Of a stretch of 64,000 bases of DNA, positions 31,866 to 42,200 are shown one piece after another (the first letter of the stretch is position 1; every line of letters starts with the position of its first letter). The stretch is taken from contig JACCIC010000004.1 in NCBI GenBank assembly GCA_018907035.1, positions 7,400,001 through 7,464,000 on the forward strand, in the 5' to 3' direction. The notes under the pieces are model-generated. The model saw only the letters and a list, made by a program, of their open reading frames with translations, was not told the DNA's origin and did not search any database. Source of the DNA: Sycobia sp. Sy_11. Its lineage: Eukaryota; Arthropoda; Insecta; Hymenoptera; Epichrysomallidae. A program made the position numbers and the translations under genes.

Positions 31866-32530
31866 CTCTTTCAGGAAAATCTTCTGTCTTAGAAGCCCAA
31901 TACTTTCCATCCATTGAACTACCAAAGCATAAAAATGATGTTTTAGGTTTAGTCGAACTTTTAACCTTTAATTCAATTCCAAATATTGACAATACAAATA
32001 ATCAACTTCATTTAAAAGGAGAAATTATTACTATCCCCATCGGTAGTTACGAGATTGATGATATAAATCAATTTTTATCTAATACATTGAAATCAAAAGG
32101 AATTGAATTTTCCTTGAAAGCTAACAATAATACATTTAAAAGTGAAATTAAGTGCAGTGTTTCGTTAGACCTTAGACCTGAAAAATCAATCGGTCGAGTG
32201 TTGGGTTTTACTCATCGTACTCTCAAAGAAAATATAGAAAACCTTTCTGATTTACCAGTAAAAATATTGAAAATCTACGCACTCAGAGTCGAGTGTAACA
32301 TTACTGCAGGAGCTATCATTAACAACCAAAAAGTTCATACTATTCATGAATTCTTTCCCAGTGTTCCTCCAGGATATAAAATCATAGAAATTCCATCACA
32401 TGTTATATATCTACCACTTAGTGTTAAGTGCATAGATAATATACAAGTTCGAATTGTCGATCAGGACGGCAATCTAGTTAATTTTCGAGAAGAGGAAATC
32501 ACTGTTAAACTTCATATCAAATCTATATAA
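31844..32530 (+). CDS. Polinton penton-like (minor capsid) protein, 228 aa
   Basis: An intact frame starting MEDSFTLTLSG. It is rich in beta-type segments (SVLEAQYFPSIELP, GEIITIPIGSYEI, IEIPSHVIYLPL, IRIVDQDG-like) and contains 'NITAGA' and 'HTIHEFFPSVPPGYK'. Length and position before the hexon-like gene match the single-jelly-roll penton protein of Polintons, which would form the capsid vertices. It overlaps the protease by 22 nt and ends 209 bp before the major capsid gene. No damage was found. Confidence 0.8.
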   Translation: MEDSFTLTLSGKSSVLEAQYFPSIELPKHKNDVLGLVELLTFNSIPNIDNTNNQLHLKGEIITIPIGSYEIDDINQFLSNTLKSKGIEFSLKANNNTFKSEIKCSVSLDLRPEKSIGRVLGFTHRTLKENIENLSDLPVKILKIYALRVECNITAGAIINNQKVHTIHEFFPSVPPGYKIIEIPSHVIYLPLSVKCIDNIQVRIVDQDGNLVNFREEEITVKLHIKSI

Positions 32531-32551
32531 TGGGGATTGTTTATAATTCTA

Positions 32552-32553
<2 letters not shown>

Positions 32554-32597
<44 letters not shown>
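32554..32597. repeat. (TA)n microsatellite between capsid genes
   Basis: About 22 TA units in the gap between penton and major capsid genes, where related elements are expected to be compact. Frames through it give only Ile-Tyr repeats. Confidence 0.95.
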
Positions 32598-32600
<3 letters not shown>

Positions 32601-32606
32601 TCCATC

Positions 32607-32783
32607 ATGGAAATCGACAATCAGTCGATTGAAGAGTTGGAAACCGTTAACATTGAAGAACATTCAGTTCCTACAAAGTCTAGGTCTAAAAGTTCGTGGA
32701 AAAAAATTAGCTGTATAATTTTCTGCTGCTTTCTGAAAAATGGACGAAATACTAAAAATTCAATCAGGTGTAGCATTCGATGA
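32607..32783 (+). CDS. Possible 58-aa protein upstream of and overlapping the major capsid gene
   Basis: An ATG at 32607 starts a 58-codon frame ending at 32781-32783, overlapping the capsid start at 32740 in another frame. It begins acidic (MEIDNQSIEELETV), has a basic KSRSKSSWKK stretch and a short hydrophobic Cys-rich SCIIFCCFL, which could be a membrane anchor. It may be a small virion protein, or chance. Too short to recognise. Confidence 0.3.
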   Translation: MEIDNQSIEELETVNIEEHSVPTKSRSKSSWKKISCIIFCCFLKNGRNTKNSIRCSIR

Positions 32784-33963
32784 GCCAATCGCTCATTATG
32801 AAATTCACGTACATAAACCATACACATCACTAAACTTTGATCATAATAATGAACTTCGCATTTCCATTCAACACCAAGATCTGTGTCTTCTACCATCACG
32901 TAGTTCTATCCATATCTATGGAAAATTACAAAACACTGCTGGAAATGCACCAACTAAATCTAGATTCGTCAACAATAATATTTGTCATCTTTTTGATGAA
33001 ATTCGCTACGAAATTAATGGCGTTGAGATAGACAAAAGTAAAAATGTTGGATTGAGTAGTGTCATGAAAGGGTGGGCTTCATTCAATACCAACGAGACGC
33101 TCATGCTTGAAAATGTAGGCTGGATTGGCAATGAAGAAACAACGAGAATATTGATAGATAGGCATGGAAACTTTGACGTTTCTATTCCTCTAAGTATGAT
33201 TTTGGGCTCCGCAGAAGATTACAGAAAAATTGTAATTAACATGAAACATGAACTCATTTTGGTAAGATCAAGATCTGACCTGAACGCCATAATCCAAGAA
33301 GGTAGTATAGTTGGTAATAATACTACATATGAAGCATGTAACATAAAAATAACAAAGATAGAATGGTTAATGCCTTATATCATTGCTTCTGATAAACAAA
33401 AACTTTTAAATTTCATTGGCAAAGATAATCCCATCCCAATGTGTTATCGTTCATGGGAACTATTTGAATATTCTGTTCTGCAAAGCGCCAATAAGCATGT
33501 GTGGACAGTGAAAACTTCCAATCAATTGGAGAAACCACGTTATGTGATTCTAGGCTTACAGGCAAAGAAAAAATATGAAGCATCCGCAAACGCCAGTCGT
33601 TTTGATCATTGCAATATTACTAACGTGAGACTTTTTTTGAATTCTCAATATTATACATACAATAATTTAAACATTGACATATCTAATAATCAATATGCAA
33701 TGTATGCAAATTTCCAAAAAACATACTATACAAGGGATCCTCAACCACTGCTTTCAAAGAAACAGTTTCTCGATAATGAAACTCTCATAGTGATTGATTG
33801 CTCACGACAAAATGAATCTCTAAAGAGCGCTCGTGTAGATCCACGTTTAGAATTTGAGGTTAAAGAGAACTTTCCAGCCTATACTACAGCTTATTGCTTG
33901 ATCTTGCACGATCGCATAGTTCAGTATAATCCCATCAGTGGAGATGTAAGAAAGGTTATTTAA
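32740..33963 (+). CDS. Major capsid protein, double jelly roll (hexon-like), 407 aa
   Basis: An intact, full-length frame. Polinton major capsid proteins are hexon-like double jelly rolls that trimerise to form the shell. Typical features are the start MDEILKIQSGV-FDEPI, HLFDEIRYEINGVEID (about residues 85-100), NVGLSSVMKG, KIEWLMPYI (about 205-215), HVWTVKTSNQLEKPR (about 255-270), FDHCNITNVRLFLNSQYY (about 290-308), and the end YCLILHDRIVQYNPISG-VRK. The ATG at 32740 is where similarity to the family starts. No frameshift or stop is seen, in contrast to the element's enzymes. The last gene of the + strand capsid block; AT-rich sequence follows. Confidence 0.93.
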   Translation: MDEILKIQSGVAFDEPIAHYEIHVHKPYTSLNFDHNNELRISIQHQDLCLLPSRSSIHIYGKLQNTAGNAPTKSRFVNNNICHLFDEIRYEINGVEIDKSKNVGLSSVMKGWASFNTNETLMLENVGWIGNEETTRILIDRHGNFDVSIPLSMILGSAEDYRKIVINMKHELILVRSRSDLNAIIQEGSIVGNNTTYEACNIKITKIEWLMPYIIASDKQKLLNFIGKDNPIPMCYRSWELFEYSVLQSANKHVWTVKTSNQLEKPRYVILGLQAKKKYEASANASRFDHCNITNVRLFLNSQYYTYNNLNIDISNNQYAMYANFQKTYYTRDPQPLLSKKQFLDNETLIVIDCSRQNESLKSARVDPRLEFEVKENFPAYTTAYCLILHDRIVQYNPISGDVRKVI

Positions 33964-34447
33964 ATATTGCTTAATTCAAAGAAGAAGAAAAATGAAAAAA
34001 AAAATTAAAAAATAAAAAAAGTAGTTGACTTTGCTATAGGCATCACGGCACATAAAGGTATTCTAGATAGTCTCTAAATACAAACCCCAATTTTTGATGA
34101 TATTATATCAAAAATTTCAAATACGCTTCTGTCTGGAAATATGTGGTTTTCTCGTAATTAATTGAACTTACATGCTTAGTTAATATTTGGTAAACAATCA
34201 GTTCACTGTATGCTTTATTCTTGTGAGCCTGCCTACGAGCGGTTACTATACCAAATTACAAAATGCCACTTGTAATGTATGCACGTAAAAATTTATTGAT
34301 TGAAGTCAGACTATTTTCGATACAAAGCAGAGACTATGTTACTCCGAAGATAATATAGAATATTTATTTCAAATTTTCGAATAATCAGTTCAGTAGTTTT
34401 TTTGCTTAACGTGTACAAACAAAAACACGTTTGCTCTTTATAAATTA

Positions 34448-35733
34448 TTAGGAGTGTGAATAAGTCTTTCCCGTGTTTTGTAAGAGATGGCGCCACCAAT
34501 ACTGTGCGAGTATTCAATGGTTACATATGTCATAATCAAAGCTTATTCATATGTCAACAATTCCATACTAACACATTAGTTAAAATTTTTTCGCATCATA
34601 AATTTTTGATATCGTGAAAATGTCGAAATTTGAGCCGAGTCGACGTCATTTGCGGGAAGTTTCACTTTATTGGTTCAATTTGAAGAAATCTGCTGCCGAG
34701 ACGCATCGATTGCTTCAGGAGGCTTATGGAGAAGGTTGTGTCGATGATTCAAGTGTTCGCGGATGGTTTCGACGCTTCAAAAGCGGTGATTTCGACGTGG
34801 AAGACAAGGAGCGTTCCGGGCGGCCGCAAATCTTTGAAGATCGAGAATTGGCGACTTTGCTTGATGAAGATTCTTGTCAAACGCAAGAAGAACTTGCTGA
34901 AGCATTGGGAGTTGACCGAACAACCATTTCCAAGCGTTTGAAAACCATGGGAATGATCCAAAAGCAAGGAAATTGGGTGCCGTACGAACTGAAGCTGAGA
35001 GACGTCGAACGGCGTTTTTTCACTTGCGAACAGCTGCTTCAGCGACATAAAAGAAAGGGTTTTCTGCATCGTATCGTGACTGGCGATGAAAAGTGGATAC
35101 GTTACGATAATCCGAAGCGAAGAAAATCATGGGGACTACCCGGCCATGCATCATCATCGACGGCCAAGCCAAATATTCATGGCGCCAAGCTCATGCTCTG
35201 TATATGGTGGGACCAGCTAGGTGTGGTTTACTATGAGCTTCTGAAACCGAATGAAAGGATCACAGGCGAGGTCTATCGACGACAATTGATGCGTTTGAGC
35301 CGCGCACTGCGAGAAAAACGGCCACAATACTCCGACAGGCACGACAAAGTTATTTTGCAACATGACAATGCTCGCCCACATGTTGCACCGCCGGTGAAAA
35401 CATACTTAGAAACGCTCAAATGGGAAGTCCTACCCCACCCGCCGTATAGTCCAGACGTTGCTCCGTCTGATTACCATCTCTTCAGATCGATGACGCATGG
35501 CCTGGCTGACCAGCACTTCCATTCCTACGAGGAAGCCAAAAAATGGGTGGATGACTGGATAGAGGCCAAACCGGTCGAATTTTTTCGCAACGGGATTCGT
35601 ATGTTGCCAGAAAGATGGGAAAAAGTTGTAGCTAGCGATGGCCAATACTTTCAATAATTCATTTATAACCATTTTTTCACAATAAAGGCTCAAAATTTGA
35701 AAAAAAACAGGAAAGACTTATTCACATACCTGA
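34448..35733 (+). mobile_element. Full-length mariner (Mos1/mauritiana-like), 1286 bp
   Basis: Starts TTAGGAG and ends with the reverse complement of TCAGGTA; the two 24-bp inverted repeats (34448-34471 and 35710-35733) share TGTGAATAAGTCTTTCC exactly and match at 21 of 24 positions. TA flanks it at 34446-34447 and 35734-35735. The empty allele is seen in R1, where the same flanking sequence is continuous with one TA. It holds one intact transposase. Confidence 0.97.
34614..35657 (+). CDS. Mariner transposase, intact, 347 aa
   Basis: Cut-and-paste transposase acting at TA. The length of 347 is that of Mos1-like enzymes. The N-terminal region has two helix-turn-helix-type segments, with SVRGWFRRFKSGDFDVEDK (47-65) and DRTTISKRLKTMG (101-113); WVPYEL (121-126) is the linker motif. 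The catalytic residues are D158 (VTGDEKW), D251 (LQHDNARPH) and D286 (APSDYHLF), with 92 and 34 residues between them, the D34D mariner signature. It ends ...VASDGQYFQ and has no stop or frameshift. The start could be Met1 or Met3. It is closest to the mauritiana/Mos1 subfamily by motif. It looks able to be active if expressed. Confidence 0.96.
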   Translation: MKMSKFEPSRRHLREVSLYWFNLKKSAAETHRLLQEAYGEGCVDDSSVRGWFRRFKSGDFDVEDKERSGRPQIFEDRELATLLDEDSCQTQEELAEALGVDRTTISKRLKTMGMIQKQGNWVPYELKLRDVERRFFTCEQLLQRHKRKGFLHRIVTGDEKWIRYDNPKRRKSWGLPGHASSSTAKPNIHGAKLMLCIWWDQLGVVYYELLKPNERITGEVYRRQLMRLSRALREKRPQYSDRHDKVILQHDNARPHVAPPVKTYLETLKWEVLPHPPYSPDVAPSDYHLFRSMTHGLADQHFHSYEEAKKWVDDWIEAKPVEFFRNGIRMLPERWEKVVASDGQYFQ

Positions 35734-36819
35734 TAGTATATAATGATATGATATTATTAACAACCTTGTTCATCGTATAGTAATATTCTATTCACATGTG
35801 ATCTTAAAGTTTTTTGTAAGTGCATCATAAATTGTTGTTAGTTTTTTCATCGTTGAATTAAATTATATAAAAAGAATTTGACATCGCCAAAGAAAAAAAT
35901 ATTATTGCTCATTAGACAATGTTTTTAATATATAAATAAATCAATACTATAATGTTTTTTATTTTAGATATAAAATTTACCAAGTATTTTGTGTTTCGTC
36001 TTTTATTTTATTTTATTTTAACCTTTAATTTCAAAAATTAAATTTTTTATTATTGTTTTATATTAAGTATAAAAAGAATTTCATATCACTAAAGATGAAG
36101 TTGATCAGTCTTTTTAATACTTAAGCAATAAATATTAATGATCAAATTTTTTAACTAATTATAATATAACAAGGTTAGTACAAAATAATAAGACCGAATC
36201 TGGATTTCAAAAAAAAAGGAAAGTTGAGCTTTTGCAGAATGAAAAATTTATCTCAATTATGAAGCTGGAATTGGACTTTTGGCCTGTATTGTTTTCTATT
36301 GCTTGTACATATTTAATTGGCTTTGCCTCTGTTGTGATTTAAACGAAAACAGCAACGTCGAATTAGATAGAATAATACAACTATAGCTGCGTATATTAAC
36401 GCACGTAGCTATATTAACAATAACTCGCATACAAATTAATTTAATTTGAATTATTAAATAATTATTAACATTTTTCTATAAATTTTTACAAAAGAATACT
36501 TTATGTAATTTCTTATGTAAATATTCATTTTGAATGATATTGGATTTCAGTTTATTTACCCTTCTAGAAATGTGTCTATTTTTGATAGGCTTGTAATGAA
36601 GAAGTGTAAATAGATTCATCTGGAATAGAAAAAAAATAGCAAAATTTGTTCACATATTTCACGATACTTTCTAGCGAATTTAGATAAATAATAACTTTAA
36701 CATTACTATGTATTATTTAAATCCTCAATCAATATTTGATATACGAAGAAAATCACTTTTGTTCTTTTCTCACCCCACGTTTGGTTGGTGAGAAAATACT
36801 ATTGTTCAGAAAAAGAGCA

Positions 36820-37237
36820 GTATTTATTCTTTCATTATTTTTTATGATGGGTCAATTACTTGATTATTATTTTTCAGTTTAGAAGTATTGTACATGTTAA
36901 TATATAGACAATTAGCGTTAGTGTCATGAAAAAGATGAACAAATGCTTTTTTATGTTTAGTCCAGATAAATCATCCGTTTTGCATCGTTTATCCATCTTA
37001 CTCTGTTTTAAATTTTCTCTATTAAACGGATACGCAAATAAGATATAGCAGGATACAAAGATTTTCATTTATTTGTATTACCATGTAAGCAAGGTCGTAT
37101 TCAAATTCATTAAAATCATTAAATTTGATTTTTTATAATAGATCTCGAGCTCCAAAATACTTAGCTCATTCAGAATGAGGAGTAAGAAGGGGCGCAACCA
37201 CCGAGGAGATTACGACATTCTCTACTTACGGTGTCTA
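36820..37237. other. AT-rich DNA, no gene seen
   Basis: Short frames only; a 64-codon minus-strand frame (37068-36874) has no recognisable features. Confidence 0.5.
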
Positions 37238-37247
37238 ATACTTTACA

Positions 37248-37302
<55 letters not shown>

Positions 37303-37340
37303 CTGTAAAGTATCATATAACATAATATAATAAATAAATA

Positions 37341-37372
<32 letters not shown>

Positions 37373-37386
37373 TATTTATTTATTTT
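37238..37386. repeat. (TA)n microsatellite inside inverted repeats, two hairpins
   Basis: Perfect 11-bp inverted arms atactttacag (37238-37248) and ctgtaaagtat (37303-37313) enclose a (TA)24 tract (37252-37299). Directly after, aaataaataatataca... and its mirrored complement (about 37332-37386) form a second long palindrome around a second TA tract. Confidence 0.85.
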
Positions 37387-39488
37387 TGTAAGATATTTTA
37401 TAGAGTAAGATGACAATTTAGATAGTTTTACTAGAGAATATCTTAATACGTTGACGTTATCACAAAGTACATGCTCATAAAGTTTCTAATTCTTTGACCA
37501 ATGTTGATTCTTTGAACAATTTATGTGACATTTTGTACACTAACGAAAGAGTAGATTTTAATTTGTGCTCTTTTCGTTAAAAATGAACATTTTCGCGGAA
37601 AATTCGATACTAAGAACATAAGGGCGAAGCGCAATTATTTACTTTTGCCGAAGTAAAATGAAAAGACGAATAATAAGTTTCACCATGGAAGAAGGTTTAT
37701 TAATTAATAGAATCTCTACAAAGCCTTCGGATTGTAAAATCAAAAATTGCTAATTTTTATTAATACAACCTAATATCGATTCAGAATTCAATTTTGAACA
37801 AAAATCATTTTAAAAATAATATTTTTTAAATATTTAATACATCTAAATGGATAACATTTCCTGTTTTTTAATTCCATTGTATAACTTAATATATTTCAAA
37901 TATAATAAGTTTCGAAAATAAAAATCTTAAGCTATTTCATAATATTTTCCATGTCATAAATGATGTATTAAAGTACAAACTGAATTATTTTCATGTTTTA
38001 AGGTAAAATCTGATAGGTATATAAAATACAAATAAACTTTATAAGACTTACACAAGAAATGGATGAAATTGTAAAAATGATTTAAGTATGTCACTAAATT
38101 AACTTTTATACGTTACTTATGCCCATTTTAAAGAAACACAAAAATTGATTATTACAGAAACTCACTGACTTCTAAGCTCTTAATGGTTGACTTTAAAAGA
38201 AAAAAAGACTGATCCTTAATTCACGAAACGATTTACTGATCTATCCGATGATTTACGCGAGAGTTCTACACGAAGCTTATGGAAGGGCCAACGCTGTGAT
38301 ATCGACTCATGAAAGATTTTATGTTTCCGTCGGCCGTTAAGTCCAAGTTACACGATATCCCTTATGTGTAATCGCTCGACTCTCCTCTGGCGTCGCGCGT
38401 TGTCGTCGCGGTCGCTGACAAATCGACCTGAAATTTTCTGCATAGCCAAGGACTATTTTTGAGAACGCATTTCATCCTCTCTTTTTTTGTTTAACGATTT
38501 TCTTAGTTTGTTATTTATGATCAAAAGCGATAGTTCAATAAAAGAACGACTTCAAAATAGACAGCAAAGGTTCAAATAATTCTTGCGTAAAGGTGGGTAA
38601 AATGCTGGATGTTAAATGGAGACACACCATTATATTAGATTATCTTCTTCACTTGAAGACTATTGAAACTTCATTAATCACTATTTGATAAACTCCTTCA
38701 AAATTGAATGATAAGTACACGAATGACATTCTGAAATTATATTCTTTCCAATGGTAATAAAATTTAACGGGATTAGCAGATTAATGGAATAGAGAACAAA
38801 ATTTTAATAACCTGAAAACTTTGATTCTTTTTTAACGTACAGTTTTCGTGGCAAGTGTGTTTAATTAAGATGTGCAGATGCTTCCTATACTGCAAAAGTC
38901 GATTGGATCATTTGGAAAAGTCAGAGAATAATTTTTGAATGTTTAATTATCGAGTCATAGAACAAAATATACAATTAGTCCGTGAGCTAACGTTAGAAAA
39001 AATTTCAACTTTAACAAGAAATATAGGTTATTTTAATAAGTAGACAAATAATTTAAAAGTAATTTATTTAATTGAGAACATTGCATATAGGTATATCAGG
39101 CGTTCCTCTCAATTTATCACCATATATTTATATTCTGTTTAATTATAATTTGCAATATTTACATATATACTTTACTATTAATATACGTACAATTGAATCA
39201 TGTATAGAAAAATAAAAAATTACTTAATCTAAATTTTTAAGCCCAAGAATTCCATATAACCATATTAAAAATTCCATGATCTAAATATAGCGCGAATCAC
39301 TATTATATAAGGAATTATAATCTCCACCTATATAGACTCAATCTAAAAGAAAGTATCGCTCTATTTACCGTGTCTAGAGCAAGGTGCTTTATGCTAAAAT
39401 GTCAAAACGATCGTTTTAACGCAGGGCTGTTCCGGCATTTAATGGAATTCCGCATATAAAGTCGACCGACGGCGAAATTGTCGCGGAT

Positions 39489-39491
<3 letters not shown>
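37387..39491. other. AT-rich DNA with one mixed-composition patch
   Basis: No gene recognised. The patch at about 38230-38430 has more CpG and balanced composition, and could be conserved non-coding or regulatory DNA. Confidence 0.5.

Positions 39492-39547
<56 letters not shown>
39492..39547. repeat. (TA)n microsatellite
   Basis: About 27 TA units, next to a mixed-composition block (39546-39780). Confidence 0.95.
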
Positions 39548-39548
<1 letters not shown>

Positions 39549-40274
39549 GACGAATGCCGTTGCGGCACTTCGAAACTTTCGAGTATTGACCTGCGCCGCT
39601 CAGCTGTGAATTTTTGGGGGAAGGCCGGAAATCGTTCGGGACTGGACCGGATTAATTCGTTCATTGTGCTCGTATATAACAATTCACTTGTTGAGATGGC
39701 GCTGCGAGGGAGGAGCACGGGCAACTTTTGTTTATTTCACGGTGCACCGCCTAATTGTTTCTTTATTAACGCCTCTGATAAAAATATCAATCACAGATAT
39801 TAGATACTGAAACTGATTTGCGTCGATATGTAAAAAGAGAAATTTGTTTTGGAAGGTTAGAAATACATTATTTATGATTTTATAAAGCGCATGCTTCCTG
39901 AATTACTCATCTGATTAAATTTGAGAAAGAAGTTTGAAATTGTGAATCTTACACTAAACGCAAGTGTAAAATTCAATATTAAAATGTTGATTTCTCTTTT
40001 GACATGAAAACATTTCCATAAACAATCATTAAGAAACGAGTAAAATAGACGAGTGGGAACTAATTAAGGCAAATTGAATTTTTTTTTCCAACATCGATAA
40101 GAATTTTCAGCGGATAAAATTCAATGGAACCTCGACGTCCCTCGGCTAAATAATCAACTAAGAGCTAACGGTTCTGCAGCAGCTGTATAGCTGTCTCTCT
40201 GCTTCAAGAAATGAAATTAGACTTATAAATTGTATTCGTCGGTGTAAGATAAAACTGTCTTTGCTCTTATTACG

Positions 40275-40275
<1 letters not shown>
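39548..40275. other. Mixed then AT-rich DNA, no gene seen
   Basis: Only short frames. The first ~230 bp (to about 39780) have balanced base composition. Confidence 0.5.

Positions 40276-40338
<63 letters not shown>
40276..40338. repeat. (TA)n microsatellite
   Basis: About 31 uninterrupted TA units. Confidence 0.95.
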
Positions 40339-40341
<3 letters not shown>

Positions 40342-41639
40342 AAGGTGTGCATCGAGCGTAGAAAAAATTGTTCTTTTGAGAAATTGAAGTAACATTATAA
40401 AATAAACGAAAAATATTAAAAGCTTTCTTTGTGTATATATTTAAAAAATTTCAAATTAGAGGCAGTTCACGTTTTAGAACGTCGATATCTGTCGAATAAC
40501 TTACCGTTACTGGTCCATTCTTTTTATTCTTCATTTATTAAAATTTTAACCTTCGTATATATATATTTTCTTTTTTAATTGAAATGGAAAGTAAGTTTTA
40601 CGATTTTCTTTATAGAATAAAATTGAAGATTTTTTTTTCAAAAATATTACTTAGAAAATACTTTGTAATAATAAAAACTCAATGTAAATTTAGTAATCTT
40701 TTCGATTATCAATTTTTTCTGTTAATCTAATTGAATTTAGAATAAAATAATTCAGAAATGAGTATAATAACTAAACTAGATTGGATTAGATTAATTTTTT
40801 TTAACTTTGTAATATCATTTCATCTATTATATAAGCAATTCAGAAAATAAAAATTGAAAAGATCGAGTTTAATCAAAATAAGACAGAAATCCATCAAAAT
40901 ACGATATTTTTATATTTACCACTACTAGCAGCTATTACTACTTATATATGTTACATGTAAATTTAAGATACCTATAAAATCTTGCCATAATGTTGCAACT
41001 TCATATATAACTAAGCTTAATTCAGATAGTATATCGAGAAATTATGGGTTAAAAGTATAAAAGGGCTGTGACCGTATAGTCTGGAGAACCAATTATGTTT
41101 TTCTTGTATGTATTATAAATACGTTCTTCAAAAAATTTATATGCATACTTATGCAAATGGGTATTCGATCAGTAACTCGTCATAATTTTTTAAAAAAGCT
41201 ACATTTTTATACATATGGAACATATGGAAAATAAAATAAAATATATGTTCAATAATCGGTAACAGAGATCGGTCGCAAAGTATTGTACGATACATCATAT
41301 ACATGTCACATTTATGTTATATTTAAAATTTCTTTCAATTTTAGATAGCGCTAAAGTCGTAAAAGAGAGAGATGGCTGGTAAAGGTTCTTCATTCGCAAC
41401 TAGTTTCTTATTAAAAATAATTTTTAATCGAATTACTTCTCGTTCGCTATAATCCGAAGAAGATAAACCGTGTATATATAAGTAAAAGAAGAAATGGAAA
41501 ATACCCCCCTCCCCTCTTCCTGCTGCCCGTCTGGCTGTATCTATGCGTACCAAGGATGTACTATGAGCATCGATAAACATACGAGCTCGTAAATCATAGG
41601 TCCGTAAAATTTATGAATATATATCTATATCCATATACT
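40339..41639. other. AT-rich DNA, no gene seen
   Basis: No long or conserved frame on either strand. Confidence 0.5.
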
Positions 41640-41833
41640 TATATATATAGGTAGAAGCAAGATCAACCTACACCCGCGCACACGGATATCGTAGCTGCGA
41701 TGCATGTGCGAATGGGTCTGGTGCGCGAGTGGGGTATTGAGGCAGGGAGGTTAACGTGGCGGTGGAGGGGACAGTATGGTCGGCGTATTGCCCTCCGCAC
41801 GCGCTTTGCTATTGATTCTCTCTCCGCCGCTGA

Positions 41834-41886
<53 letters not shown>

Positions 41887-42200
41887 TCGCAAAAAGGATG
41901 TGCGCGCGTGGAAGACTGAACGAGGCTGAGGGGGCGGGAGGGACAGGGAGAAAATAGTCTCGCTCTCGCGAAAAATTCACCTTCCCCCTCCCCCTTCACG
42001 TGAACCATGGCGCGCGCGCGCGCGCTTTTCCGGCCAACGAGTCCTTAGACCGCGGCCTCGAGTGAGTACGTAGATGGTGCCACCTGTGCGGCGAGCGAAG
42101 TGGTAAAATTTCGATATGCGATGTACATGCAACTGCTGCCAGCTACTGCTACTATACCTACCAGGCCGTATCGTTAGAGAGAGCCCCGGATTCTTCTTAG
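41640..42200. promoter_or_regulatory. CpG-rich block with (TA)n and (CG)n tracts
   Basis: GC- and CpG-rich for this window, interrupted by (TA)n at 41836-41884 and (CG)8 at 42010-42025. Frames across it on both strands are an artefact of composition and TA runs. It could be a promoter or first-exon region of a host gene; direction unknown. Confidence 0.35.

Larger units (their letters stand above)
19787..34081 (+). mobile_element. Polinton/Maverick-like (adintovirus-like) element, 14.3 kb interior
   Basis: One interval holds polymerase B, retroviral-type integrase with chromodomain, FtsK/HerA-type packaging ATPase, adenain-like protease, PLA2-domain minor capsid, penton-like and hexon-like capsid genes. 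That gene combination defines Polintons and the related adintoviruses. Gene directions: the small basic-tail gene, polB, the 27-kb small gene and the capsid block on +; the 22-kb gene and the integrase to ATPase block on -. Most enzymes carry stops or frameshifts, but capsid frames are open. Expected terminal inverted repeats were not found at the edges; instead a 1.45-kb direct repeat borders both sides. Confidence 0.93.
34082..36819 (+). repeat. Long direct repeat R2, right flank of the Polinton, interrupted by mariner
   Basis: Second copy of R in the same orientation as R1 (18336-19786), 1450 bp without the mariner and its duplicated TA. It starts 'aaaccccaat' directly after AT-rich sequence that follows the capsid gene and ends 'aaaaagagca'. 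The first 150 bp are about 7% different from R1; the rest about 1%. Confidence 0.95.

Noticed and set aside
33964..34081. Right terminal inverted repeat of the Polinton
   Set aside because: Its reverse complement does not match 19787-20130; only a weak direct similarity was seen.
41663..42008. Open frames of 85-105 codons across the (TA)n tract on both strands
   Set aside because: They consist of Ile-Tyr runs with GC-rich flanks open in several frames at once; the same happens at 7990, 32560, 39490, 43190, 45040 and 55320.
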